From Pelagibacteraceae bacterium AG-349-E10 (lineage in GTDB: Bacteria > Pseudomonadota > Alphaproteobacteria > HIMB59), in NCBI GenBank assembly GCA_003281065.1, contig QCDA01000002.1:41862-105861 (forward strand): a stretch of DNA of 64,000 nucleotides. Reading direction: 5' to 3'. The notes beneath the pieces were generated by a model. It worked only from the letters and a program-made list of their open reading frames with translations. It did not search any database and had not been told where the DNA came from. The position numbers were made by a program, and so were the translations under genes. Position 1 is the stretch's first letter. Each line of letters begins with the position of its first letter. This document shows positions 17,631 through 26,747 of the stretch, one piece after another.

Positions 17631-18434
17631 TTAAATTATTGAAATACCGCCATCTACAATTAGATTGGACCCAGTTATATATGAAGATTTTGGTGAACAT
17701 AAAAATATAATTGATTTTGATATTTCGCTTGGATAGCCAAGTCTGCTTAATGGTGTTTTCTTTTCATACCTTTTAATAAAAGATCTAGTTTGATTATTAG
17801 ATACGCCAGCATTATGACCGTATAAACCCCCTGGGCTTAAGCAATTCACTCTTATGTTGAATTTGCCGTAGTAAGCACTCATTTGTTTGACTAAATTTAT
17901 TATGCCACCTTTAATAATTGAATAAGTCATATTTTCTCTCATTTGAGTATTTTCATAAAGATTTAAGTCTTGACCAAGAAAACCATAAATAGAACCTAAA
18001 AGTAAGATATTACCTTTAATTTTTTTTTCATACATAAAATTAGCTGTTTCTTTAGCAATCCATGAGTAACTTAAAAGATTTAGCTCAATATTTTTTTTTA
18101 ATGAGCTGTACTCAATATTTGAGAAATTATTCTCAGACCATTTGTTGTCTCTTGGATAAGAACAATTTACTAAAGAATATGGAAAACCATTTTTATCGAA
18201 AATATCAATTATGTTAAATTTTTCATTCTCAATATTTTCACAATCAAAATGTATAAATTTAAAATTTTTGCTATTACATAATCTTGAATTAGGTTTAATT
18301 ACGTCTAGTGAAATAACTTTTGCTCCTAAAATTAGTAAATCTTCAACTAGTTCTTTTCCTATCAACCCTGATCCACCTAATATATAAAAAATTTTATTTT
18401 TTAATTGAAAAAAATTTTTTGTTTTATTTTTCAT
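17631..18434 (-). CDS. ptmA: SDR oxidoreductase, PtmA-like
   Basis: A 267-residue short-chain dehydrogenase. The cofactor loop is ILGGSGLIGKELV (18-30), with the catalytic tyrosine and lysine in YSIIK near residue 178, and it ends in GSNLIVDGG. The GGSGLIGKE start resembles the Campylobacter flagellin-modification protein PtmA. It overlaps the cytidylyltransferase gene by four bases and closes a run of genes in the order NeuB, NeuC, PtmE, Gfo/Idh, NeuA, SDR, the same as in the Campylobacter legionaminate locus. The exact reaction of PtmA is, to my knowledge, not firmly established; supply or adjustment of the GlcN-type precursor has been proposed. Confidence 0.75.
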   Translation of the reverse strand: MKNKTKNFFQLKNKIFYILGGSGLIGKELVEDLLILGAKVISLDVIKPNSRLCNSKNFKFIHFDCENIENEKFNIIDIFDKNGFPYSLVNCSYPRDNKWSENNFSNIEYSSLKKNIELNLLSYSWIAKETANFMYEKKIKGNILLLGSIYGFLGQDLNLYENTQMRENMTYSIIKGGIINLVKQMSAYYGKFNIRVNCLSPGGLYGHNAGVSNNQTRSFIKRYEKKTPLSRLGYPSEISKSIIFLCSPKSSYITGSNLIVDGGISII

Positions 18435-19117
18435 TTTTTATAAAATAAATTTACAAGTTTCCAATCTGTTTCAGTGTCAATATCGATGGATCTTTCAAAT
18501 GGCATTTTATATAAGTATGTTTTTTTTCTAAAAAAAGAATTATTAGAAAACAAAATATTTCTTTTCCAAATATAAATTGATGCGTTCATTTCGTATACTT
18601 TTGGTGCTTGCTGTCTAGAGTTGTATTTCTTATTTGAATTTATAACTCTTTTAACTATACCATCTTTTATTTGCACCATATTAAAATATGGATTTTTTCT
18701 TGCATCACAAATAGTCAATAGATTGTCACTCTTAGACTCAAGAAAATAATCAAAACTTTTTTTTATATCTAATATCTTTCTTAATGGTGATGTTACATCT
18801 AAATCAATTATATATTCAAATTTTTTGTCAAAAAATTTTTCCGACTCTAAACAAACATCTCTGATAACATCAATTTTTGGAGCATTATCTGAGGAAAGTT
18901 TTTTATTTCTTAAGGATAATGAAATTGCTCCACTGTTTTGAGCAATACTTTTAATCCTATTTGAGTCAGTGCTTACTACTATTTGATCAAAAATCTTTGA
19001 TTTTAATGCTTGTTTAATTGTAATACTTATTAAAGGTTCACCTTTAAGTAACTTTATATTTTTATTTTTCAAACCTTTAGAATTAGCTCTAGCACAAATA
19101 GTACATAAAACACTCAT
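18431..19117 (-). CDS. neuA: CMP-nonulosonate synthetase (NeuA/LegF/PtmB-like)
   Basis: Residues from the ATG at 19117 give a 229-residue acylneuraminate cytidylyltransferase: CTICARANSKGLKNKN at the N-terminus binds CTP, DVTSPLR holds the TSPLR motif, and S-R-Q-Q-A-P-K-V-Y-E and the late DIDTETDW are family positions. A longer reading frame begins at 19159, but the ATG at 19117 overlaps the stop of the upstream oxidoreductase gene in an ATGA arrangement and directly precedes the conserved core, so I prefer it. The product activates a nonulosonic acid as its CMP derivative in the cytoplasm. It differs from the cupin-fused synthetase at 11245. Confidence 0.88.
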   Translation of the reverse strand: MSVLCTICARANSKGLKNKNIKLLKGEPLISITIKQALKSKIFDQIVVSTDSNRIKSIAQNSGAISLSLRNKKLSSDNAPKIDVIRDVCLESEKFFDKKFEYIIDLDVTSPLRKILDIKKSFDYFLESKSDNLLTICDARKNPYFNMVQIKDGIVKRVINSNKKYNSRQQAPKVYEMNASIYIWKRNILFSNNSFFRKKTYLYKMPFERSIDIDTETDWKLVNLFYKK

Positions 19118-20025
19118 TTGGTAATATTTATATATTGCATAGCATCTTTTATGGTACAAAGATTATCATAGTTCTTACTTAAAATTGCTTCATGTTGTTT
19201 TTTATATGAAAAATTTCTTTCGTAGTTTTTAAGGTTTTTAGATATATTTTTGTTTGATTTAACAAATTTTACTAATAATTTATTATTTATTAAGTCTAAA
19301 TGGATGGATTTTTTATCAAAATCAATAATCATTTTTCTGTAAGAAATTTTTGAGTAATAATTTAATGTTATATTTAATATGACTTTTTTATTTATCTTAC
19401 CTATTAGGGTCAAATGATCATTACTAGATATCTTGAGTGATGAAATTTTCTTATTAATTATTTGAGTAGTTTTAAAACCTCCAAAGAGCCAATATACATA
19501 ATCAAACTCATGACTTAAATCATTTTCTACTCCTCCACCTCTATTTTTATGAGCGCTATAGCTTTTAAAATACTTTTGATTGTCTCTCCATTTTGGTAAG
19601 AAAGATCCTGAATATATATTTATACTTAATAAGTTATCTTTTCTTTTATTTATAAAGTTTTTTAAGTATGAAAGAAGTGGGTGAAATCTTAAGTTATATC
19701 CAACAAATATTTTATTATTAATGTTTTTTAAATTCAAAGAACTAGAGTGAAATATTGGTTTTTCAATTAATATAATTTTATTTTTAAAAAGAATATTAAT
19801 TTTTTTTAAATATTTATAATGTGTTGATGTCTCAGATGAAACGATAATGTAATCTGGATTATAGTCAATTAATTTTGATTTTTTAAAATCTAACTTAAAT
19901 TTTGAAGGTACTTTCAACCTTGTAACAATTTTGATCTCTTTAATTTTTTTAAATTTAGATAATATGCTGTGGTGTCGCCTACCTATAGATCCATATCCAA
20001 TTATTAATACTTTGATATTAATCAA
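19114..20025 (-). CDS. Gfo/Idh/MocA oxidoreductase, PtmF position
   Basis: A 303-residue protein with the N-terminal cofactor loop IIGYGSIGRRHH (7-18), EKP after a long strand at about residue 91, and the C-terminal GGGVENDLSHEFDYVYWL segment with the catalytic Asp and His. It is on the short side for the family but appears whole. It overlaps PtmE (20018) by eight bases and NeuA by four. The matching position in the Campylobacter ptm order is ptmF. I infer a role in making or adjusting the amino-sugar precursor of the nonulosonic acid. Confidence 0.82.
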   Translation of the reverse strand: MINIKVLIIGYGSIGRRHHSILSKFKKIKEIKIVTRLKVPSKFKLDFKKSKLIDYNPDYIIVSSETSTHYKYLKKINILFKNKIILIEKPIFHSSSLNLKNINNKIFVGYNLRFHPLLSYLKNFINKRKDNLLSINIYSGSFLPKWRDNQKYFKSYSAHKNRGGGVENDLSHEFDYVYWLFGGFKTTQIINKKISSLKISSNDHLTLIGKINKKVILNITLNYYSKISYRKMIIDFDKKSIHLDLINNKLLVKFVKSNKNISKNLKNYERNFSYKKQHEAILSKNYDNLCTIKDAMQYINITK

Positions 20026-21094
20026 GTTTAATTATTTTGTTAAACGTATCTAGTTCAGATGTTTTACCTATTTCTACCCAATTATTGTTAGATATATGGT
20101 GGGTATGTATTTTCTTTTTCATTTTTTTTGCTCTCATAATTAAATCTGTTGCATCAAAAAATTTATTTTTAGGAATAAGTTTAATAATATCTTTTTTTAT
20201 AATATAGAAACCAACATTAATTACGAAATCAAATATTGGTTTTTCTATAATTTCAATAAATTCAGATTTATTTTTAGTTTTGATTTGACCATATGGAAAT
20301 TCAAGTTTTTTGTTTGTAACAAGAAGGGTGATATCAGAATTATTTTTAATGTGTTTCTCAACTATTTTGTAAATATTTTCTGAGATAATTGTATCACAAT
20401 TAGTTATAATTATATTTTCTGAAAGTTTCTTAACATCTATATTTCTAATTGCACCAATAGTTCCTAAAGGCTTAGTTTCATTTATAAACGTTAGTTTAGA
20501 GTTATTCAGATCTTCAAATTTTTTTTTCAAAACATCCTTTAAAATTTTTTTTTGATAAAAAGCAGATATATAAAAGTTATTAAAACCTTGCATGTAATAC
20601 TTATCTAAAATTCTTATTATCATCGGAATACCTCCGATAGGCATTAAAGCTTTTGGATAAGTATTAGTGAATGGAGCTAATCTTTTACCTCTTCCACCAG
20701 CCATAATAATCATATCTATATTATGTGAATATGTGTCATCATTTAATGTAAAAAATTGATCCCAAGAAAATATGTCAACAATACTATTTTTTTTATTTAT
20801 TACAGGAATTAATTCAAATTTATTAATTTGTAATATTTTTTTAATTTCATTCTTATCAACCTCATTTTCGTAAACTTTAATTGGATCTGGATTATAAATA
20901 TTTTTGATTGATCTTTCTAAATTAGGGTCTTTTAAAATAGATTTTCTTATATCACCATCTGTTATAGTTCCTAAAAGTTTTTTTTTTACATTTGTAACCA
21001 TAAGACATTTATGCGGTGATACATTTAAGTATGATAAGGCAGTTTTAATTGTTGCATTACTGAAGATAAAATATTTCTTATTTAAATTTTTCAT
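20018..21094 (-). CDS. ptmE: CBS-pair nucleotidyltransferase (PtmE/LegX-like sugar-1-phosphate guanylyltransferase)
   Basis: A 358-residue protein with two CBS repeats (about residues 8-118, with GTITDGDIR at 42-50) followed by a nucleotidyltransferase domain beginning MAGGRGKRLAPFT (131-143) with the lysine in YPKALMPIGG (147-156). This CBS plus NTP-transferase layout is that of Campylobacter PtmE/LegX, which makes GDP-glucosamine for legionaminic acid synthesis. HddC-type heptose guanylyltransferases are also related, and the island contains heptose genes, so that is the main alternative. The CBS domains suggest control by an adenine nucleotide. It lies 29 bases downstream of neuC. Confidence 0.83.
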   Translation of the reverse strand: MKNLNKKYFIFSNATIKTALSYLNVSPHKCLMVTNVKKKLLGTITDGDIRKSILKDPNLERSIKNIYNPDPIKVYENEVDKNEIKKILQINKFELIPVINKKNSIVDIFSWDQFFTLNDDTYSHNIDMIIMAGGRGKRLAPFTNTYPKALMPIGGIPMIIRILDKYYMQGFNNFYISAFYQKKILKDVLKKKFEDLNNSKLTFINETKPLGTIGAIRNIDVKKLSENIIITNCDTIISENIYKIVEKHIKNNSDITLLVTNKKLEFPYGQIKTKNKSEFIEIIEKPIFDFVINVGFYIIKKDIIKLIPKNKFFDATDLIMRAKKMKKKIHTHHISNNNWVEIGKTSELDTFNKIIKLD

Positions 21095-21123
21095 TGTTCT
21101 TACAGCTTTTTAATGAACCATGT

Positions 21124-22251
21124 CTAAAGATCATTGAAAGATTTAACATAAGTCTCAGATTTTAAAAGTTTTTTTAATTTCTTAATTATCAAATCGGAGG
21201 GATCATTTTTATATAAATTTTTAACGGGTATTAATTTAGATTTATCTTCGTAAATTTTTTTAATACTTTTGATTATTTTTTTTGAGTTTGGTGGGCAATT
21301 AATGATAGAATTATGCATTATTCTACCATTTTGTCTTGAGCCTATATTTATTGTAGGCTTTCCAAATAAAGGCACCTCAGTTACACCACTTGATGAATTA
21401 CCTAAAACACAATCTGAAATTTTGATCAATGAATAGTAAAATTCTTGACCAAAAGATTTAACAAATATTGCATTATTATTAAATAATATGAATTTTTTTA
21501 TTTTTTTTAAAATTATATCATTTCCTTTATCCATATTTGGTGAAGTAAATACATATTGAATATTTTTAAAATGATTTAAGGCTTTAAGCACCTCGTTAAA
21601 CTCTTCTGCTTTATAATTCTTAACTAATGTCATTGGATGATAAGTAATTAAAATTATTTTATTTATTAGTTTTATATTTAATTTTTTTTCGATTTGAAGC
21701 CTATTAAGAAGCTTAGTTTTTTTTAAATTTTCACTCGCTAAATTGCCTGTAATAAAAACCCTTTTTTTTTCCTCACCTAATTGTAGTACTCTCTTGTAAT
21801 ACTCTTTATTTGAGACAAAATGGTAATATGAGAGTTTAGTTATTGCATGCCTAAAACAATCATCTTTTGAACCAGTAGTAACTTCACCACCGCTAATGTG
21901 AGCTATTGGTATATTACATATAAAAGCTGCAGCCACTACTAAAAAAGTTTCTACCCTGTCACCTAGCACTAAAATAGACTTAGGTTTTATTTTATTTAAA
22001 ACTTTATTTATGTTATTTAAAAATTTTGAATTTAGTAAATTTTTTGAGTCTAGATTATTTGGAAAACTGATTAAATTATATTTAAACTTATCTTTTTGAA
22101 TTTCAGAAATAGTATTTCCATATTTATCTTTATTATGAGACCCAGATACAATTAACTTTAATTTAATTTTTTTTTCTCTTCTTAACTTTATTAAAACTGG
22201 TTTTAATAGTCCGTAATCTGCTCGACTAGAGGAAAAAACACATATATTCAT
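21124..22251 (-). CDS. neuC: hydrolysing nucleotide-sugar 2-epimerase (NeuC/LegG-like)
   Basis: A 375-residue GT-B-fold epimerase. It begins with the NeuC-type SSSRADYGLL (7-16), has GDRVETF near residue 97, HISGGEVTTGSKDD followed by RHAITKLS (about 118-138), and GNSSSGVTEVP in the C-terminal donor site. Enzymes of this kind remove the nucleotide and invert C2 to give a ManNAc-type sugar for NeuB. In the legionaminate pathway LegG acts on a 2,4-diacetamido-trideoxy sugar. Here the gene is separated from neuB by one base, so the two steps are surely coupled. Which sugar it takes depends on the unclear upstream steps (see findings). Confidence 0.88.
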   Translation of the reverse strand: MNICVFSSSRADYGLLKPVLIKLRREKKIKLKLIVSGSHNKDKYGNTISEIQKDKFKYNLISFPNNLDSKNLLNSKFLNNINKVLNKIKPKSILVLGDRVETFLVVAAAFICNIPIAHISGGEVTTGSKDDCFRHAITKLSYYHFVSNKEYYKRVLQLGEEKKRVFITGNLASENLKKTKLLNRLQIEKKLNIKLINKIILITYHPMTLVKNYKAEEFNEVLKALNHFKNIQYVFTSPNMDKGNDIILKKIKKFILFNNNAIFVKSFGQEFYYSLIKISDCVLGNSSSGVTEVPLFGKPTINIGSRQNGRIMHNSIINCPPNSKKIIKSIKKIYEDKSKLIPVKNLYKNDPSDLIIKKLKKLLKSETYVKSFNDL

Positions 22252-22252
22252 A

Positions 22253-23242
22253 TTATTTTATTCTCTCATTTTGTTTATAATTTCTTTTAGCTTTTTTCCC
22301 AAGGTAATTATCTATTTTCATTGGGGATACGCCATATCCAGGTCTTTTTATACATAAATTATCGTTTGTGAAAATTTCTCCCCTCTTAATTGATTTTTTT
22401 GTAAATATAGATTTTCTTACTACATTTTTAATTAGCATTTCAGATTTTGTAAGTTTTTTATTAAAAGAACCTTTAGCTTTTTCAATATTTCTAATTAATG
22501 ATATCATCTTCTCAAAATCCTTAATATTCATACTAGCTTTATGATCCGGACCGCTCATATTTCTATTAAATGTAATATGTTTTTCTATGCACTCAGCACC
22601 TAAAGAAACTGCAGCTATTGGAACCTCAAATCCATTTGTGTGATCAGAATATCCAATTCGTAAATTATATTTTTTCTTAAAAGTAGAAATGACATTTAAA
22701 TTAACCTCATTAAAATTCGTTGGATAACTTGAAGTACAATGCATTAAAATAATGTTTTTTTTATTTAATAACTTTAGAGCATCATCAATTTCTTTATGAT
22801 TTGACATACCTGTTGAAAGAATAAGTGTTTTTTTCGATTTGGATAAGATTTTCAAATAAGGCTTATTTGTAATCTCTCCAGATGGAATTTTAATTTTTTC
22901 TATAGAAGAATTTTTAATAATAAAATTAAGACTCTCTTCATCGAATGCGCTAAACATGATTTCTATTTTCTTTTTTTTAGAATATTCAATTAATTTTTTA
23001 TATTCAGAAAGTGTTAGATGGAGACGTTTAATCATATCAAATTGTGTCTCTTTATCTTTACTATTTTTTTTTTGATATCTTGCCTTCTTTGTATTCTGAA
23101 TTATGACATTCTCAGGTATAGCAATTTGAAACTTAATAATATCGACATTAATTTTTTTACATGCGTCAATGTATTTTTTTGCCTCAATAAAATTACCATT
23201 GTGATTAACCCCAACTTCAGCAATAATTATAGTTTTGGTCAT
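22253..23242 (-). CDS. neuB: nonulosonic acid synthase (NeuB/LegI-like)
   Basis: A 329-residue PEP-dependent synthase. It shows AEVGVNHNGN (8-17) at the start of the TIM barrel, IKFQ, STGMS, the HCTSSYP turn and GYSDHT, and the C-terminal antifreeze-like SAF domain (about 270-329) with KRPGYGVSP. It condenses an N-acetylated 6-carbon sugar with phosphoenolpyruvate to form a nine-carbon 2-keto acid. By its neighbours it is closer in role to LegI than to sialic acid synthase, though sequence alone does not decide between them. Its ATG overlaps the stop of the methyltransferase gene by four bases. Confidence 0.9.
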   Translation of the reverse strand: MTKTIIIAEVGVNHNGNFIEAKKYIDACKKINVDIIKFQIAIPENVIIQNTKKARYQKKNSKDKETQFDMIKRLHLTLSEYKKLIEYSKKKKIEIMFSAFDEESLNFIIKNSSIEKIKIPSGEITNKPYLKILSKSKKTLILSTGMSNHKEIDDALKLLNKKNIILMHCTSSYPTNFNEVNLNVISTFKKKYNLRIGYSDHTNGFEVPIAAVSLGAECIEKHITFNRNMSGPDHKASMNIKDFEKMISLIRNIEKAKGSFNKKLTKSEMLIKNVVRKSIFTKKSIKRGEIFTNDNLCIKRPGYGVSPMKIDNYLGKKAKRNYKQNERIK

Positions 23243-24288
23243 TTAAAATGAGTAGAAGTAATATTAAAGTTCTCAAAAACTATTTCATCTTTAAAGCTTT
23301 GAGCAGATATACAAATATTTTTAAATTTTTTTAAATTTTTTTTATGCTGTATTTTCTTCGGTGAAGATGGAAGATATTTTCCAACCTTGGTAATATCTCC
23401 ATCAATTATTGAATAATTAGAATTATATTTATCAATTTTTGATAAAAATATAAGATTATTTAAACCATTCGTTGCCCCATAGAAAACTAAATTATTTTTA
23501 TTACTTGTATATTTTTTAAATCTAATAAGCTGATGTTGAAAAATTTTGATAAAATCACAAAAGTCATATCTAATAAAATTATTATTGTTTTTAAATTTTA
23601 GTTTTCTTTTTAAAGTAAAATAACCACAATCATTTGAAATTTTAAATTTAATTACTTTGAGACAAAACTTGTTAAATAAATTTATAAGTCCAAAATTCGT
23701 AAAATAGTACGTATGCTCGTGTAACAATGAATTAAAGTCGCCTCTGCAAAATTGATTATCAATAATAGGTGTAGTTATATATATAAAGCCGTCATATTTT
23801 ATATTTCTCATAATTTTTTTAAAAAATGACTCAAGATTTTCAATGTGCTCAATAACTGAAAAAAGAATAATATGATCGTATTTTTTTTTAAGATTTAAAT
23901 TTTCAAAAAAATCGTCATACACTTCAATATTTTTTTTTGTTTTAATTTTATTTTTAATTGAAGGATCGACTAAAGTAAGGTGTTTAAAGTTAATATATTT
24001 TTGTATATTAGAGTCACCCCCTCCAATTTCTAGAACTGTATGGTGTTTTTTGAATCTTCCCTTTAGTAATTGCATTTTTTTATTTCTCAAACCCCTTATA
24101 TATTTTGATCCTTTTAAAGGAGTCATGTGTGTGTATTCATCTTTATAATTGATAACCCTCTTAGATTTTTGCATATAAATTCCGTCTATATTTGACTCGA
24201 CTATTTCCAAAACTGATATTTTTTGTTTAATTTTCTCTTTTTTAACACCATTCCAAACTGGTAATTTATAATAAATTTTATTTGACAA
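23239..24288 (-). CDS. SAM methyltransferase with extra C-terminal domain
   Basis: A 349-residue protein. The methyltransferase core has VLEIGGGDSN (85-94), LVDPS, and LFSVIEHIENLESFF with the acidic post-IV motif. The N-terminal 70 residues lack the zinc ribbon of many relatives. The C-terminal ~90 residues contain LVFYGATNGLNNLIFL and a later SAQSF strand, resembling the Rossmann-like C-terminal domain of sugar C-methyltransferases. A methyltransferase gene also precedes neuB2 in the Campylobacter locus. A role in methylating the nonulosonic acid or its precursor is inferred from position. One base separates it from the epimerase gene upstream. Confidence 0.75.
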   Translation of the reverse strand: MSNKIYYKLPVWNGVKKEKIKQKISVLEIVESNIDGIYMQKSKRVINYKDEYTHMTPLKGSKYIRGLRNKKMQLLKGRFKKHHTVLEIGGGDSNIQKYINFKHLTLVDPSIKNKIKTKKNIEVYDDFFENLNLKKKYDHIILFSVIEHIENLESFFKKIMRNIKYDGFIYITTPIIDNQFCRGDFNSLLHEHTYYFTNFGLINLFNKFCLKVIKFKISNDCGYFTLKRKLKFKNNNNFIRYDFCDFIKIFQHQLIRFKKYTSNKNNLVFYGATNGLNNLIFLSKIDKYNSNYSIIDGDITKVGKYLPSSPKKIQHKKNLKKFKNICISAQSFKDEIVFENFNITSTHFK

Positions 24289-24289
24289 A

Positions 24290-25135
24290 TTATTTTAGAT
24301 TTCTAATTTTGGTAAAATCTACATTAAAATTAATATCTGATTTTACATTACCTTTTTTGAAATGAATTTTCGAATTCTTTTTCCCAATTTTTTTTATTGC
24401 CATCTTTGCCAAACTTTCAATGCTTATGTTTTTTGTTCCAACATTGATTATACCTGAAAAATTAGAATTAATAATTATGTTAATGTATTTTATAAGATCT
24501 GCAAAAAAAATTATTGGGACCTTTCTTTTACCAGAGCCATAAATGTCAATTATATTTTTTTTAATTAATTGTTGTTTAAATAATGGATAAATTCTATTTT
24601 TTGGCATATTTTCAGAAATCACTTGTGCTACTCGTAAATGAATAATTCTTAAATTTAAATCTGATAATAAATTGTTGAATAAAAACTCTGAGTTTATTTT
24701 TGAAAGTGCATAAAAAAAATCATTATTTTTTGAGGGATTAACATTTGCTAGTTCATCAAAATAACCTTTTACGTAAGGATATACAGAAGTAGAGGAGAAA
24801 TTTAGAAAAATTTTAGGTTTCAAGTATTTTATAATTTTAATCATAGAATGAGTAATATTAAGGTTTGTGTTAAATATTTTTTCATTATTTGATAAATTTG
24901 ATTTATTTACTTCGTTTGCCAGATGAATAACACATTCAATTTTTTGTTTTTTTAAGATTTTTAAATCATCTTTATAATTGTTATGTAGATTATCAAGAGT
25001 GGTATAAAAAATACTTTTTTCTAATGATTGCTTTGATTTATGTCTTGTTATTTCATAAATTTTATTTTTATATGAGAATTCTCTTTTTATAACCTCTCCT
25101 ATATACCCAGTAGAGCCTGTAATAAGGATTTTCAT
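24290..25135 (-). CDS. NAD-dependent epimerase/dehydratase family protein
   Basis: A 281-residue extended SDR, with the cofactor loop ITGSTGYIGEV (5-15), HLANEV, the catalytic serine and threonine in NFSSTSVYPY and the catalytic YALSK. It is somewhat short and carries no class-specific signature, so it could be a 4-ketoreductase, an epimerase or a dehydratase. It overlaps the ATP-grasp gene by four bases. Given a LegB-type 4,6-dehydratase in the same operon and no LegC aminotransferase, this enzyme could reduce the 4-keto group instead; that is only a hypothesis. Confidence 0.82.
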   Translation of the reverse strand: MKILITGSTGYIGEVIKREFSYKNKIYEITRHKSKQSLEKSIFYTTLDNLHNNYKDDLKILKKQKIECVIHLANEVNKSNLSNNEKIFNTNLNITHSMIKIIKYLKPKIFLNFSSTSVYPYVKGYFDELANVNPSKNNDFFYALSKINSEFLFNNLLSDLNLRIIHLRVAQVISENMPKNRIYPLFKQQLIKKNIIDIYGSGKRKVPIIFFADLIKYINIIINSNFSGIINVGTKNISIESLAKMAIKKIGKKNSKIHFKKGNVKSDINFNVDFTKIRNLK

Positions 25136-26130
25136 ATTTTTTTAATTTTTTTAATAACACCGCTTTTTAAAAAAAAGTCATCAAGGAATCTAAATACTAT
25201 GCCTTTCTTTATATTGTAATTATAGTTTTTATTTGAATAAATTGTCTCTAATATAGCTTGATATTCATTTAATCCAAATTTTTCCCTAATTGGTGTTGTC
25301 CCAGAAAAACGAGGATTTATTTCAAATATAATTGGTCCATTGATAGTTAATTTTAATTGAAAATTCATCGGACCAAATGGCTTTAATATTTTAGTTACTT
25401 TCTTCACGTAATTATTTACTAATGAATTTTTTTCTGAAAATGCAATTGATGTATTTCCATTCTTAAGATATCTCCTGAGTGATATAGAAGAGATTACCTT
25501 ACTTCCCAAAAATATTGTCCCACAGGTGTATTCATCACCTTCTAAAAGTTCTTGAATAATAGGCAATTTACATTTTTTAATTGCATGCTTCAGTTCTAAA
25601 TTATTTTTGACTATGAAGACATTTTTTGAAGTACTGCCTTTTCTTGGCTTTACAATTAAAGGAAATTTTTTTTTGCTCTCGTAAAATTTTTTGTTAGGTA
25701 TTGAGCTTTTTGGATAATCTAAATTTAATTTTTTTAAAAGATTAACAGTTTTTAATTTATCATTACATTTATCAACTAGACTGAAATCACTTACTAAAAT
25801 TATTATATTATATCTTTCTTCAATATATTTTCGAAATTTTGCGAAAAGAATAATTTCAAAATCTGCACATGGTATTAAAATATCAATTTTTTCTTTTGAA
25901 ATAATTTTTAAAATGCTTTTAAGCCATTTTTTTTCTGAAATTTTTTTATCTAAAATATCCGGTAATAAGTATGTTTTTTCACACCAATACAGTCCAACTG
26001 AATTTTTAATATAATCTGCACCAACTATTTTACTTTTTAAAGAATAGGATTTAATTGTTTTGATAAGACCTTGTCCAATTAGAGAACCTGCACCAGTAAT
26101 AAGAATATTTTTATTTATTTTTTTTTTCAT
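25132..26130 (-). CDS. ATP-grasp family ligase (carbamoyl-phosphate-synthase-like)
   Basis: A 332-residue ATP-grasp enzyme. The N-terminal pre-ATP-grasp Rossmann part begins ILITGAGSLIGQGLI; the ATP-binding core has PLIVKPRKGSTSKNVF and ELLEGDEYT, and the metal site is EINPRFSGTTP. It resembles the stand-alone carbamoyl-phosphate-synthase-like ligases common in polysaccharide clusters, which join an amino acid or another acid to an amine through an acyl phosphate. The substrate is unknown. It overlaps the phosphoesterase gene by 20 bases and the epimerase gene by four, so a joint role with them on the nonulosonate pathway is likely. Confidence 0.85.
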   Translation of the reverse strand: MKKKINKNILITGAGSLIGQGLIKTIKSYSLKSKIVGADYIKNSVGLYWCEKTYLLPDILDKKISEKKWLKSILKIISKEKIDILIPCADFEIILFAKFRKYIEERYNIIILVSDFSLVDKCNDKLKTVNLLKKLNLDYPKSSIPNKKFYESKKKFPLIVKPRKGSTSKNVFIVKNNLELKHAIKKCKLPIIQELLEGDEYTCGTIFLGSKVISSISLRRYLKNGNTSIAFSEKNSLVNNYVKKVTKILKPFGPMNFQLKLTINGPIIFEINPRFSGTTPIREKFGLNEYQAILETIYSNKNYNYNIKKGIVFRFLDDFFLKSGVIKKIKKI

Positions 26131-26740
26131 AATAATCTATACATTTTAATGGGTATCCCAAAGATTTCATTTTTTTTATTATTAATTCAGAATTATATTC
26201 TTTATTGATAAATTGAAATTTATTTTTATCATGATCAAAAAAACAATATGAAACTATATTAATATTTGATCTATTTTGACCAGCACTTCCAGGGTTTACT
26301 ATAAATAAATTCTTTATTTTTCTAAAGTATTGTTGATGAGAGTGACCTATAATATAGTTTGAGTCGATATCTATATCTGTGTCTTTAAATATATATTGTT
26401 CATTTATAGTATGAATACATACAAACTCCTCGAATTTAGCCTTGTCTTTATAGGACTTTAAAATATTTATATTTTTAAATTTGTTATAACAAAAATTAAA
26501 AAAATCATTTACTAACCCTTCTTTGGGATAACATCCATCGATAAAATATTTTTCATGATTTCCTCTTATACATACTTTGTTTTTTAAGCTATCTAAAAGC
26601 TCAACACATTCATCGCTCCAGGGCCCATAATTTACAACATCACCTAAAATAATTACTTTATCATCATGATTTAAATCATTAAGAGCAATTTCTAGAGCTG
26701 GAAGATTTCCATGAATATCAGCTAAAAAATATGTTCTCAT
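26111..26740 (-). CDS. metallophosphoesterase (YfcE/MJ0936-like)
   Basis: A 209-residue cytoplasmic calcineurin-type phosphoesterase. All five metal motifs can be read: DIHG (8-11), GDVVNYGP, RGNHE, IGHSHQ and NPGSAGQNR. The two metals are thus fully coordinated. The family hydrolyses phosphomono- or phosphodiesters. Inside this operon it may dephosphorylate a nonulosonate 9-phosphate or another intermediate, but nothing in the sequence fixes the substrate. It lacks a signal peptide, unlike the anchored phosphoesterase at 33090. Seven bases separate it from the upstream oxidoreductase gene. Confidence 0.86.
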   Translation of the reverse strand: MRTYFLADIHGNLPALEIALNDLNHDDKVIILGDVVNYGPWSDECVELLDSLKNKVCIRGNHEKYFIDGCYPKEGLVNDFFNFCYNKFKNINILKSYKDKAKFEEFVCIHTINEQYIFKDTDIDIDSNYIIGHSHQQYFRKIKNLFIVNPGSAGQNRSNINIVSYCFFDHDKNKFQFINKEYNSELIIKKMKSLGYPLKCIDYYEKKNK

Positions 26741-26747
26741 AAAATCT